A stretch of 64,000 nt of DNA. Source: Calliopsis andreniformis (taxonomy: Eukaryota; Arthropoda; Insecta; Hymenoptera; Andrenidae). The stretch is from assembly GCF_051401765.1 (NCBI RefSeq), contig NW_027480492.1:930001-994000 (forward strand). Reading direction: 5' to 3'. Each line of letters begins with the position of its first letter. Within the stretch, counting starts at the first letter, position 1. Positions 50,721-63,096 of this stretch are shown here, piece by piece. The position numbers were made by a program, and so were the translations under genes. Under the pieces are notes generated by a model. That model did no database searches. It saw only the letters and a program-made list of their open reading frames with translations, and was not told the origin of the DNA.

Positions 50721-53183
50721 CCTCAATCCTCAATACTCAAACCTCAATCCTCAACCTTCAATCCTCAATACTCAATCTTCTACCCACAATCCTCAATCCC
50801 CAATTCTCAATCCTTAATCCTCAATCCTCAATCTTCAATACTCAATCCTCAATACTCAATCTTCAATCCTCAATCCTCAATCCCCAATCCTCAAACCTCA
50901 ATCCTCAACCCTCAGTCCTCAACCTCAATTCTCAATCCTCAATCCTCAATCCTCAATCCCCAATCCTCAACCTTCAATCCTCAATCCTCAATCCTCAACC
51001 TTCAATCCTCAATACTCAATCTTCAATTCACAATCCTCAATCCTCAATCCTCAGACCTCAAACATCAATATTCAACCCTCGGTCCTTCGCCTCAATCCAC
51101 AACCCTCAATCCTCAATCCTCAATCTTCAATCATCAATATTCAATCTTCAATCCTGAATCCTCAATCCTCAATCCTCAATCCTCAATCCTCAATCTTTAA
51201 TCCTGAATCCTCAATACTCAATCCTCAATCCTAAATCTTCAACCCTCAATACTCAATCTTCAATCCACAATCCTCAATCCTCAATCCTCAATCCTCAAAC
51301 CTCAATCCTCAATAATCAATCCTCAATACTCAATCCTCAATCGTCAATCCTCAATCTTCAATACTCAATCCTCAATCCTCAATCCTCAATCCTCAATACT
51401 CAACCATCAATCCTCAATTCTCAATACTCAATAGAATATCCTGAATTCTCAGTATTCAATACTCAAAACTCAATCCTCAACCCTCAGCCCTCAGCCCTCA
51501 TTCTCCATCCTCAATCCTCAATCCTCCCTCCTCAACCTTCAATCCCCAATACTCAATCTTCAATCCTCAATCCTCAATCCTCAATCCTCAATCCTCAACC
51601 CTCAGTCATCAATACTCAATCTTCAATACTCAATCCTCAATCCTCAATACACAATCCTCAATCCTCAATCCTCAATCCTCAATCCTCAAACCTCAATCCT
51701 CAACCCTCAGTCCTCATCCACAATTCTCAATTCTCAATCCTCAAACCTCAATACCCAATCCTCAACCTTCAATCCTCAATCCTCTATCCTAAGTCCTCAA
51801 TCCTCAACCTTCAATCCTCAATACTCAATCTTCAATCTTCAATCCTCAATCCTCAATCCTCAATCCTCAATTCTCAATCCTCAATCCTCAATCTTCAATC
51901 CTTCATACTCAATCTTCAATCCTCAATCCTCAATCCTCAATCCTCAATCCTCAATCCTCAATCGTCAATCCTCAATCCTCAATCCTCTATCTTCAATCCT
52001 CAATCCTCAATTCTCAATGCTCAATACTCAATCTTCAATCCTTAATACTCAATCTTCAATCCTCAATCCTCAATCCTCAATCCTCAATCCTCAATCTTCA
52101 ATCCTCAATCCTCAATCCTCAATCCTCAATCCTCAATCTTCAATCCTCAATCCCCAATCCTCAATCTTCAATCCGCAATCCTCAATCCTCAATCCTCAAT
52201 CCTCAAATCTCAATTCTCAATCGTCAATCCCCAATCCTCAATCTTCAATCCTCATTAATCAATCTCCAATCCTAGATCCTGAAAACCCAATCCTCAATCC
52301 TTAATCCTCAACATTCAATCCTCAATCCCCAGTCCTCAATCTTCAATCCTCAATGCTCCATCCTCTATCCTCAATCCTCAGTCCTCAATCCTCAACCTTC
52401 AATCCTCAATACTCAATCTTCAATCCTCAATCTTCAATCCTCAATACTCAATCCTCAATCCTCAATCCTCAATCTTCAATCCTCAATACTCAATCCTCAA
52501 TCCTCAGTCCTCAATCCTCAATGTTCAATCCGCAATACCCAATCCTCAATCGTTAATACTCAATCCCCAATCCTCAGTCCTCAATCCTCAATACTCAACC
52601 CTCAATCGTCAATCCTCAATCCTCAATGTTCAATCCGCAATACCCAATCCTCAATGTTCAATCCGCAATACCCAATCCTCAATCTTCAATGCTCAATCCT
52701 CAATCCCCAATCCTCAATCCTCAATCCTCATTCATCAATCCTCAATACCCAATCCTCAATCTTCAATCCTCAATCCTCAATCCTCAATTCTCAACCCTCA
52801 ATCCTTAGTCCTCAGTCCTCAAACCTCAATCCTCAAACTTCAGCCCTCATCCTCAATCCTCAATCCTCAATCCTCAATCCTCAATCTTCAATCCTCAATC
52901 CTCAATCCTCAATCCTCAATCCTCAATCCTCAATCCTCAATCCTCAATCTTCAATCCTCAATACTCAATCTTCAATAATCAATCCTCAGCTCTCAATCCT
53001 CAATACTCAATCCTCAATCGTCAATCCTCAATCCTCAATGCTCAATCTTCAATCATCAATACTCAATCTTCAATCCTCAATCCTCAATCCTCAATCCTCA
53101 ATCCTCCATCCTCAATACTCAACACACAACCCTCAACCATCAATCCTCAATACTCAATCACCAATCCTTAATTCTCAATACTC

Positions 53184-53290
53184 AATAGAATATCCTGAAA
53201 TCTCATGGTTCAATACTCAATCCACAATATTCAATAATCAAATCTCAATCCACACACATCAGTTCTGATCACACAACCCTGAACGCTCAG
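53184..53290 (+). repeat. 107-bp island, copy 6
   Basis: Reads ATCCACACACATCAG, a variant found otherwise only at its +9,454 bp partner. Confidence 0.85.
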
Positions 53291-53624
53291 TCCTCAATGT
53301 TCAATCCTCATTCCTCAATTCTCAATCTTCAATCCTCAATACTGAATCTTCAATCCTCAATCCTCAATCCTCAATCTTCAATCCTCAGTCACCAATCCTC
53401 AATCTTCAATCCTCAATCCTCAATCCTCAATCCTCAATCCTCAATCCACAGTCCTTAGGCCTCAAACCTCAACCCTCAAATCTCAGAACTCATCCTCAAT
53501 CCTCAATCCTCAATCCTCAATCCTCAATCCTCAATCTTCAATCCTCAATACTCAATCTTCAATCCTCAATCCTCAATCCTCAATACTCAACCATCAATCC
53601 TCAATTCTCAATACTCAATAGAAT

Positions 53625-53642
53625 ATCCTGAATTTTCAGGAT
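53625..53642. repeat. Dyad island, copy 13, perfect
   Basis: Within the 9,454-bp duplication; its partner is at 63079. Confidence 0.85.
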
Positions 53643-55530
53643 TCAATACTCAAACCTCAACCCTCAACCGTCAGCCCTCATCCTCAATCCTCAATCCTCA
53701 ATCCTCAATCCTCAATATTCAATCCTCAAGACTCAATCTTCCACCCTCAATCCTCAATCCTCAACCCTCAATCCTCAATCCTCAGTCTTCAATCCACAAT
53801 CTTCAATACTCAATCGTCAATCTTCAGTCCTCAATCCTCAATCCCCAATCCTCGTTCCTCAAACCTCAATCCTCAACCCTCACTCCTCATCCTCAATTCT
53901 CAATTCTCAATACTCAATCCTCAATCCTCAATCTTCAATCCTCAATAATCAATCTCCAATCCTAGTTCCTCAATTCACAATCCTCAATCCTTAAACCTCA
54001 ATCTTGAATCCTCAATCCCCAGGCATCAAACTTCAATCCTCAATGCTCAATCCTCAATCCTCAGCCGTCAGTCCTCAATCCTCAATCCTCAATCCTCAAA
54101 CCTCAATCCTCAACCGTCAGTCCTCGTCCTCAATCCTCAACCCTCAATCCTCAATCCTCAATCTTCAATCCTCAATACTCAATGTTCAATCCTCAATCCT
54201 CAATCCTCAATCCTCAATCCTCAAACCTCAATCCTCAACCCTCAGTCCTCATCCTCAATTCTCAATTCTCAATCCTCAAACCTCAATCCCCAATCCTCAA
54301 CCTTCAATCCTCAATCCTCTATCCTAAGTCCTCAATCCTCAACCTTCAATCCTCAATACTCAATCTTCAATCTTCAATCCTCAATCCTCAATCCTCAATC
54401 CTCAATTCTCAATCCTCAATCCTCAATCTTCAATCCTTCATACTCAATCTTCAATCCTCAATCCTCAATCCTCAATACTCAATCCTCAATCCTCAATCGT
54501 CAATCCTCAATCCTCAATCCTCTATCTTCAATCCTCAATCCTCAATTCTCAATGCTCAATACTCAATCTTCAATCCTTAATACTCAATCTTCAATCCTCA
54601 ATCCTCAATCCTCAATCCTCAATCCTCAATCTCAATCCTCAATCCTCAATCCTCAATCCTCAATCCTCAATCCTCTTCAATCCTCAATCCCCAATCCTCA
54701 ATCTTCAATCCTCAATCCTCAATCCTCAATCCTCAATCCTCAAATCTCAATTCTCAATCCTCAATCCCCAATCCTCAATCTTCAATCCTCATTAATCAAT
54801 CTCCAATCCTAGATCCTGAAAACCCAATCCTCAATCCTTAATCCTCAACATTCAATCCTCAATGCCCAGTCCTCAATCTTCAATCCTCAATGCTCCATCC
54901 TCTATCCTCAATCCTCAGTCCTCAATCCTCAACCTTCAATCCTCAATACTCAATCTTCAATCCTCAATCTTCAGTACTCAATACTCAATCCTCAATCCTC
55001 AATCCCCAATCTTCAATCCTCAATACTCAATCCTCAATCCTCAGTCCTCAATCCTCAATGTTCAATCCGCAATACCCAATCCTCAATCGTCAATACTCAA
55101 TCCCCAATCCTCAATCCTCAATCCTCAATACTCAACCCTCAATCGTCAATCCTCAATCCTCAATGTTCAATCCGCAATACCCAATCCTCAATGTTCAATC
55201 CTCAATACCCAATCCTCAATCTTCAATGCTCAATCCTCAATCCCCAATCCTCAATCCTCAATCCTCATTCATCAATCCTCAATACCCAATCCTCAATCTT
55301 CAATCCTCAATCCTCAATCCTCAATTCTCAACCCTCAATCCTTAGTCCTCAGTCCTCAAACCTCAATCCTCAAACCTCAGCCCTCATCCTCAATCCTCAA
55401 TCCTCAATCCTCAATCCTCAATCCTCAATCTTCAATCCTCAATACTCAATCTTCAATCCTCAATCCTCAGTCCACAAACCTCAATTCTGAATCCTCAATC
55501 CTGCATCCTCAATCTTCAGCCCTCAGTCCT

Positions 55531-55666
55531 CAACAATCAGTTGTCAATCCTCAATCCCCAATAGAATACCCTCAATTCACAGTCTTCAATACGTAATACT
55601 CAATCTGCAATCTTCAAGTCTCTATCCACAAACATCAATTCTCATCACTCAACCGTGAACGCTCAG
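55531..55666 (+). repeat. 136-bp island, copy 15
   Basis: Full length, with private variants GAATACCCTC, CACAGTCTTC, TTCAAGTCTC and AACCGTGAACGC. Confidence 0.8.
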
Positions 55667-56077
55667 TCCTCAATGTTCAATCCTCAATCCTCAATCCTCA
55701 ATCCTCAATCCTCATTCCTCAATCCTCAATCCTCAATCCTCTATCCTCAAACATCAAACCTCAATCTTCAACACTCAATCCTCAACCTTCAATCCTCAAT
55801 CCTCAATCCTCAATGTGCAATCCGCAATACCCAATCCTCAATCGTCAATCCTCAACCTTCAATCCTCAATCCTCTATCCTAAGTCCTCTATCCTCAACCT
55901 TCAATCCTCAATACTCAATCTTCAATCTTCAATCCTCAATCCTCAATCCTCATTCTTCAATCCTCAATACCCAATCCTGAATCTTCAATCCTCAATCCTC
56001 AATCCTCAATATTCAACACACAACCCTCAACCATCAATCCTAAATACTCAATCATCAATCCTCAATTCTCAATACTC

Positions 56078-56184
56078 AATAGAATATCCTGTATTCTCAT
56101 GGTTCAATACTCAATCCACAATATTCAATAATCAAATCTCAATCCACAAACATCAATTCTCATCACTCAACCCTGAACGCTCAG
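56078..56184 (+). repeat. 107-bp island, copy 7
   Basis: Reads ATCCTGTATTCTCATGG, unlike the other copies. Confidence 0.8.
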
Positions 56185-56518
56185 TCCTCAATGTTCAATC
56201 CTCATTCCTCAATTCTCAATCTTCAATCCTCAATACTGAATCTTCAATCCTCAATCGTCAATACTCATTCTTCAATCCTCAGTCCCCAATCCTCAATCTT
56301 CAATCCTCAATCCTCAATCCTCAATCCTCAATCCTCAATCCACAGTCCTTAGCCCTCAAACCTCAACCCTCAACTGTCAGACCTCATCCTCAATCCTCAA
56401 TCCTCAATCCTCAATCCTCAATCCTCAATCTTTAATCCTCAATACTCAATCTTCAATCCTCAATCCTCAATCCTCAATACCAAACCATCAATCCTCAATT
56501 CTCAATACTCAATAGAAT

Positions 56519-56536
56519 ATCCTGAATTTTCAGGAT
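56519..56536. repeat. Dyad island, copy 14, perfect
   Basis: Perfect arms, 335 bp after the end of the 107-bp island at 56078. Confidence 0.85.
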
Positions 56537-57724
56537 TCAATACTCAAACCTCAATCCCCAACCCTCAGCCCTCATCCTCAATCCTCATTCCTCAATCCTC
56601 AATCCTCAATATTCAATCCTCAATCCTCAATACTCAATCCTCAATCCTCAATCCTCAGTCATCAATCCTCAATCTTCAATACTCAATCGTCAATCCTCAG
56701 TCCTCAATCCTCAATCCCCAATCCTCGTTCCTCAAACCTCAATCCTCAACCCTCAGTCCTCATCCTCAGTTCACAATTCTCTATCCTCAATCCTCAATCC
56801 TCAATCCTCAATCTTCAAACCTCAATAATCAATCTCCAATCCTAGATCCTCAATCCCCAATCCTCAAGCCTTAATCCTCAATCTTCAATCCTCAATCCCC
56901 AGTCCTCAAACTACAATCCTCAATGCTCAATCCTCAATCCTCAGTCCTCAGTCCTCAATCCTCAATCCTCAATCCTCAATCCTCAAACGTCAATCCTCAA
57001 CCGTCAGTCCTCGTCCTCAATCCTCAACCCTCAATCCTCAATCCTCAATCCTCAATCCTCAGTCCTCAACCTTCAATCCTCAATACTCAATCTTCAACCC
57101 TCAGTACTCAATCCCCAATTCTCAATCCTCAATCCTCAATCCTCAATCCTCAATATTCAATCCTCAATCCTCAATCTTCAATCCTCAATACTCAACCTTC
57201 AATCCTCAATCCTCAATCCTCAATCCCCAATTCTCTATCCTCAATCGTCAGGCTTCAGTACTCAATACTCACTCTTCAATCCTCAATAGTAAATCCTCAT
57301 TCCTCAATCCTCAATCCTAAATCCTCATTCCTCAATCCTCAATCCTCAATCCTCTATCCTCAATCATCAATCCTCAATCGTCAATACTCAATCCTCAATC
57401 TTCAATCCTCAATACTCAATCCTCAATCCTCAATCCTCAATCCTAAATGTTCAATCCGCAATACCCAATCCTCAATCGTCAATCCTCAATGACCAATCCT
57501 CAATCTTCAATCCTCAACCCTCAATCCTCAATCCTCAATCCTCAATCCTCAATCTTTAATCCTCAATCCTCAATACTCAATCCTCGATCCTAAATCTTCA
57601 ACCCTCAATCCTCAATCCTCAATCCTCAATACTCAATCCTCACTCTTCAATCCTCAATCCTCAGTCCACAAACCTCAATTCTGAATCCTCAATCCTGCAT
57701 CCTCAATCTTCAGCCCTCAGTCTT

Positions 57725-57860
57725 CAACAATCAGTTGTCAATCCTCAATCCCCAATAGAATATCCTCAATTCACAGTTTTCAATACGCAATACTCAATCC
57801 GCAATCTTCAAATCTCTATCCACAAACATCAATTCTCATCACTCAACTCTCAACGCTCAG
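57725..57860 (+). repeat. 136-bp island, copy 16
   Basis: Full length, with CTCAATCCGCAATC and CTCAACTCTCAACGC. Confidence 0.8.
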
Positions 57861-58911
57861 AACTCAATCCTCAATCTTCAATCCTCAATACTCAATCCTC
57901 AATCCTCAATCCTCAATCCTAAATGTTCAATCCGCAATACCCAATTCTCAATCGTCAATCCTCAATCCCCAATCCTCAATCTTCAATCCTCAACCCTCAA
58001 TCCTCAATCCTCAATCCTCAATACTCAATCCTCAATCTTCAATCCTCAATCCTCAATCCTCAATCCTCAATCCTCAATCTTCAATCCTCAGTACTCAATC
58101 TGCAATCTTCAATCCTCAATCCTCAATCCTCAATACTCATTCTTCAATACTCAATACCCAATACTCAATCATCAATCCTCAATCCTCAATCCTCAATCCT
58201 CGATTCTCAAACCTCAATCCTCAATCCTCAGACCGTAAACATCAATATTCAACCTTCGGTCCTCGTCCTCAATCCACAACCTTCAATCCTCAATCCTCAA
58301 TCTTCAATCATCAATATTCAATATTCAATCCTCAATCCTCAAAACTCAATCCTCAATCCTCAATCCTCAATCCTCAATCTTTAATCCTCAATCCTCAATA
58401 CTCAATCCTCGATCCTAAATCTTCAACCCTCAATACTCAATCTTCAATCCTCAATCCTCAATCCTCAATGCTCAATCCTCAATCCTCAATCCTCAATCCT
58501 CAATCTTCAATCCACAATACTCAATTTTCAATCCTCAATCCTCAATCCTCAATCCTCATTCTTCAATCCTCAACACCCAATCCTCAATCTTCAATCCTCA
58601 ATCCTCAATCCTCAATTCTCAACCCTCAATCCTCAATCCTCAGACCTCAAACATCAATACTCAGCCCTCAGTCCTCGTCCTCAGTCCATAACCCTCAATC
58701 CTCAATCCTCAATTCTCAACCCTCAACCCTCAGTCCTCAGTCCTCAAACCTCAATCCTCAAACCTCAGCCCTCATCCTCAATCCTCAATCCTCTATCCTC
58801 AATCCTCAATCTTCAATCCTCAATACTCAATCTTGAACCCTCAATCCTCAGTCCACAAACCACAATTCTGAATCCTCAACCCTGCATCCTCAGTCTTCAG
58901 CCCTCAGTCCT

Positions 58912-58992
58912 CAACAATCAGTTGTCAATCCTCAATCGCCAATAGAACATCCTCAATTCACAGTTTTCAATACTCAATACTCAATCTGCAAT
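58912..58992 (+). repeat. 136-bp island, copy 17, truncated after 81 bp
   Basis: Same breakpoint as copies 14 and 18, but reads TAGAACATCCTCAATTC, so it is a sister rather than a direct copy of them. It lies 8,272 bp after copy 14. Confidence 0.8.
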
Positions 58993-59129
58993 CCTCAATC
59001 CTCAATACTCAAACCTCAATCCTCAACCTTCAATCCTCAATACTCAATCTTCTACCCACAATCCTCAATCCCCAATTCTCAATCCTTAATCCTCAATCCT
59101 CAATCTTCAATATTCAATCCTCAATCGTC

Positions 59130-59649
59130 AATCCTCAATCCTCAATCCTCAATCCTCAATCCTCAAATCTCAATTCTCAATCGTCAATCCCCAATCCTCA
59201 ATCTTCAATCCTCATTAATCAATCTCCAATCCTAGATCCTGAAAACCCAATCCTCAATCCTTAATCCTCAACATTCAATCCTCAATCCCCAGGCCTCAAT
59301 CTTCAATCCTCAATGCTCCATCCTCTATCCTTAATCCTCAGTCCTCAATCCTCAACCTTCAATCCTCAATACTCAATCTTCAATCCTCAATCTTCAATCC
59401 TCAATACTCAATCCTCAATCCTCAATCCTCAATCCTCAATCCTCAAATCTCAATTCTCAATCGTCAATCCCCAATCCTCAATCTTCAATCCTCATTAATC
59501 AATCTCCAATCCTAGATCCTGAAAACCCAATCCTCAATCCTTAATCCTCAACATTCAATCCTCAATCCCCAGGCCTCAATCTTCAATCCTCAATGCTCCA
59601 TCCTCTATCCTTAATCCTCAGTCCTCAATCCTCAACCTTCAATCCTCAA
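59130..59649 (+). repeat. 280-bp tandem duplication
   Basis: 59,130-59,369 repeats at 59,410-59,649, an offset of 280 bp or exactly 40 heptamers. Both copies carry CTCAAATCTCAATTC, GATCCTGAAAACCC, CCCCAGGCCTC and CTATCCTTAATCC. The last two variants are not in the related copies at 52,330 and 61,785, so this duplication is local and recent. Confidence 0.88.
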
Positions 59650-60093
59650 AACTCAATTTTCAATCCTCAATCCTCAATCCTCAATCCTCAATCCTCAATT
59701 CTCAATCCTCAGTCTTCAATCCTCAATACTCAATCTTCAATCCTCGGTCCTCAATCCTCAATCGTCAATCTCCAATCCTGAATACTCAATCTTCAATCCT
59801 CAATCCTCAATCCTCAATCCTCAATCCTCAATCCTCATTCTACAATCCTCAATACCCAATCCTCAATCTTCAATCCTCAATCCTCAATCCTCAATTCTCA
59901 ACCCTCAACCCTCAGTCCTCAGTCCTCAAACCTCAATCCTCAAACCTCAGCCCTCATCCTCAATCCTCAATCCTCTATCCTCAATCCTCAATCTTCAATC
60001 CTCAATACTCAATCTTGAACCCTCAATCCTCAGTCCACAAACCACAATTCTGAATCCTCAACCCTGCATCCTCAGTCTTCAGCCCTCAGTCCT

Positions 60094-60174
60094 CAACAAT
60101 CAGTTGTCAATCCTCAATCGCCAATAGAACATCCACAATTCACAGTTTTCAATACTCAATACTCAATCTGCAAT
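60094..60174 (+). repeat. 136-bp island, copy 18, truncated after 81 bp
   Basis: Copy of 50640 at +9,454 bp, including the TAGAACATCCACAATTC variant. Confidence 0.85.
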
Positions 60175-62637
60175 CCTCAATCCTCAATACTCAAACCTCA
60201 ATCCTCAACCTTCAATCCTCAATACTCAATCTTCTACCCACAATCCTCAATCCCCAATTCTCAATCCTTAATCCTCAATCCTCAATCTTCAATACTCAAT
60301 CCTCAATACTCAATCTTCAATCCTCAATCCTCAATCCCCAATCCTCAAACCTCAATCCTCAACCCTCAGTCCTCAACCTCAATTCTCAATCCTCAATCCT
60401 CAATCCTCAATCCCCAATCCTCAACCTTCAATCCTCAATCCTCAATCCTCAACCTTCAATCCTCAATACTCAATCTTCAATTCACAATCCTCAATCCTCA
60501 ATCCTCAGACCTCAAACATCAATATTCAACCCTCGGTCCTTCGCCTCAATCCACAACCCTCAATCCTCAATCCTCAATCTTCAATCATCAATATTCAATC
60601 TTCAATCCTGAATCCTCAATCCTCAATCCTCAATCCTCAATCCTCAATCTTTAATCCTGAATCCTCAATACTCAATCCTCAATCCTAAATCTTCAACCCT
60701 CAATACTCAATCTTCAATCCACAATCCTCAATCCTCAATCCTCAATCCTCAAACCTCAATCCTCAATAATCAATCCTCAATACTCAATCCTCAATCGTCA
60801 ATCCTCAATCTTCAATACTCAATCCTCAATCCTCAATCCTCAATCCTCAATACTCAACCATCAATCCTCAATTCTCAATACTCAATAGAATATCCTGAAT
60901 TCTCAGTATTCAATACTCAAAACTCAATCCTCAACCCTCAGCCCTCAGCCCTCATTCTCCATCCTCAATCCTCAATCCTCCCTCCTCAACCTTCAATCCC
61001 CAATACTCAATCTTCAATCCTCAATCCTCAATCCTCAATCCTCAATCCTCAACCCTCAGTCATCAATACTCAATCTTCAATACTCAATCCTCAATCCTCA
61101 ATACACAATCCTCAATCCTCAATCCTCAATCCTCAATCCTCAAACCTCAATCCTCAACCCTCAGTCCTCATCCACAATTCTCAATTCTCAATCCTCAAAC
61201 CTCAATACCCAATCCTCAACCTTCAATCCTCAATCCTCTATCCTAAGTCCTCAATCCTCAACCTTCAATCCTCAATACTCAATCTTCAATCTTCAATCCT
61301 CAATCCTCAATCCTCAATCCTCAATTCTCAATCCTCAATCCTCAATCTTCAATCCTTCATACTCAATCTTCAATCCTCAATCCTCAATCCTCAATCCTCA
61401 ATCCTCAATCCTCAATCGTCAATCCTCAATCCTCAATCCTCTATCTTCAATCCTCAATCCTCAATTCTCAATGCTCAATACTCAATCTTCAATCCTTAAT
61501 ACTCAATCTTCAATCCTCAATCCTCAATCCTCAATCCTCAATCCTCAATCTTCAATCCTCAATCCTCAATCCTCAATCCTCAATCCTCAATCTTCAATCC
61601 TCAATCCCCAATCCTCAATCTTCAATCCGCAATCCTCAATCCTCAATCCTCAATCCTCAAATCTCAATTCTCAATCGTCAATCCCCAATCCTCAATCTTC
61701 AATCCTCATTAATCAATCTCCAATCCTAGATCCTGAAAACCCAATCCTCAATCCTTAATCCTCAACATTCAATCCTCAATCCCCAGTCCTCAATCTTCAA
61801 TCCTCAATGCTCCATCCTCTATCCTCAATCCTCAGTCCTCAATCCTCAACCTTCAATCCTCAATACTCAATCTTCAATCCTCAATCTTCAATCCTCAATA
61901 CTCAATCCTCAATCCTCAATCCTCAATCTTCAATCCTCAATACTCAATCCTCAATCCTCAGTCCTCAATCCTCAATGTTCAATCCGCAATACCCAATCCT
62001 CAATCGTTAATACTCAATCCCCAATCCTCAGTCCTCAATCCTCAATACTCAACCCTCAATCGTCAATCCTCAATCCTCAATGTTCAATCCGCAATACCCA
62101 ATCCTCAATGTTCAATCCGCAATACCCAATCCTCAATCTTCAATGCTCAATCCTCAATCCCCAATCCTCAATCCTCAATCCTCATTCATCAATCCTCAAT
62201 ACCCAATCCTCAATCTTCAATCCTCAATCCTCAATCCTCAATTCTCAACCCTCAATCCTTAGTCCTCAGTCCTCAAACCTCAATCCTCAAACTTCAGCCC
62301 TCATCCTCAATCCTCAATCCTCAATCCTCAATCCTCAATCTTCAATCCTCAATCCTCAATCCTCAATCCTCAATCCTCAATCCTCAATCCTCAATCCTCA
62401 ATCTTCAATCCTCAATACTCAATCTTCAATAATCAATCCTCAGCTCTCAATCCTCAATACTCAATCCTCAATCGTCAATCCTCAATCCTCAATGCTCAAT
62501 CTTCAATCATCAATACTCAATCTTCAATCCTCAATCCTCAATCCTCAATCCTCAATCCTCCATCCTCAATACTCAACACACAACCCTCAACCATCAATCC
62601 TCAATACTCAATCACCAATCCTTAATTCTCAATACTC

Positions 62638-62744
62638 AATAGAATATCCTGAAATCTCATGGTTCAATACTCAATCCACAATATTCAATAATCAAATCTC
62701 AATCCACACACATCAGTTCTGATCACACAACCCTGAACGCTCAG
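62638..62744 (+). repeat. 107-bp island, copy 8
   Basis: Copy of 53184 at +9,454 bp, with ATCCACACACATCAG. Confidence 0.85.
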
Positions 62745-63078
62745 TCCTCAATGTTCAATCCTCATTCCTCAATTCTCAATCTTCAATCCTCAATACTGAA
62801 TCTTCAATCCTCAATCCTCAATCCTCAATCTTCAATCCTCAGTCACCAATCCTCAATCTTCAATCCTCAATCCTCAATCCTCAATCCTCAATCCTCAATC
62901 CACAGTCCTTAGGCCTCAAACCTCAACCCTCAAATCTCAGAACTCATCCTCAATCCTCAATCCTCAATCCTCAATCCTCAATCCTCAATCTTCAATCCTC
63001 AATACTCAATCTTCAATCCTCAATCCTCAATCCTCAATACTCAACCATCAATCCTCAATTCTCAATACTCAATAGAAT

Positions 63079-63096
63079 ATCCTGAATTTTCAGGAT
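63079..63096. repeat. Dyad island, copy 15, perfect
   Basis: Copy of 53625 at +9,454 bp. Confidence 0.85.

Larger units (their letters stand above)
50185..54546 (+). repeat. 9,454-bp-spaced duplication, copy A
   Basis: At every private variant I compared, this segment equals 59,639-64,000: CATTCTACAATCC (50382 and 59836), ACAAACCACAATTC, TAGAACATCCACAATTC, CCTCCCTCCTCAACC (near 51525 and 60979), CAATCGTTAATAC, ATCCACACACATCAG, CTCAACCGTCAGCCC. The left limit lies near 50,185, where copy A has CAATCATCAATCTTC and copy B CAATCCTCAACCTTC. The right limit is set by the window end, so the true length is at least 4.36 kb. Confidence 0.88.
54546..59639 (+). repeat. Satellite between the two 9,454-bp-spaced copies
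   Basis: Its first part resembles copy A again: 54,552-55,420 matches 52,017-52,880 at +2,535 to 2,537 bp. Later it holds a 136-bp island (55531), a 107-bp island (56078), a dyad (56519), a further 136-bp island (57725), a match of 58,692-59,122 to 50,420-50,850 (+8,272 bp) and a 280-bp tandem duplication. I see no gene in it. Confidence 0.78.
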
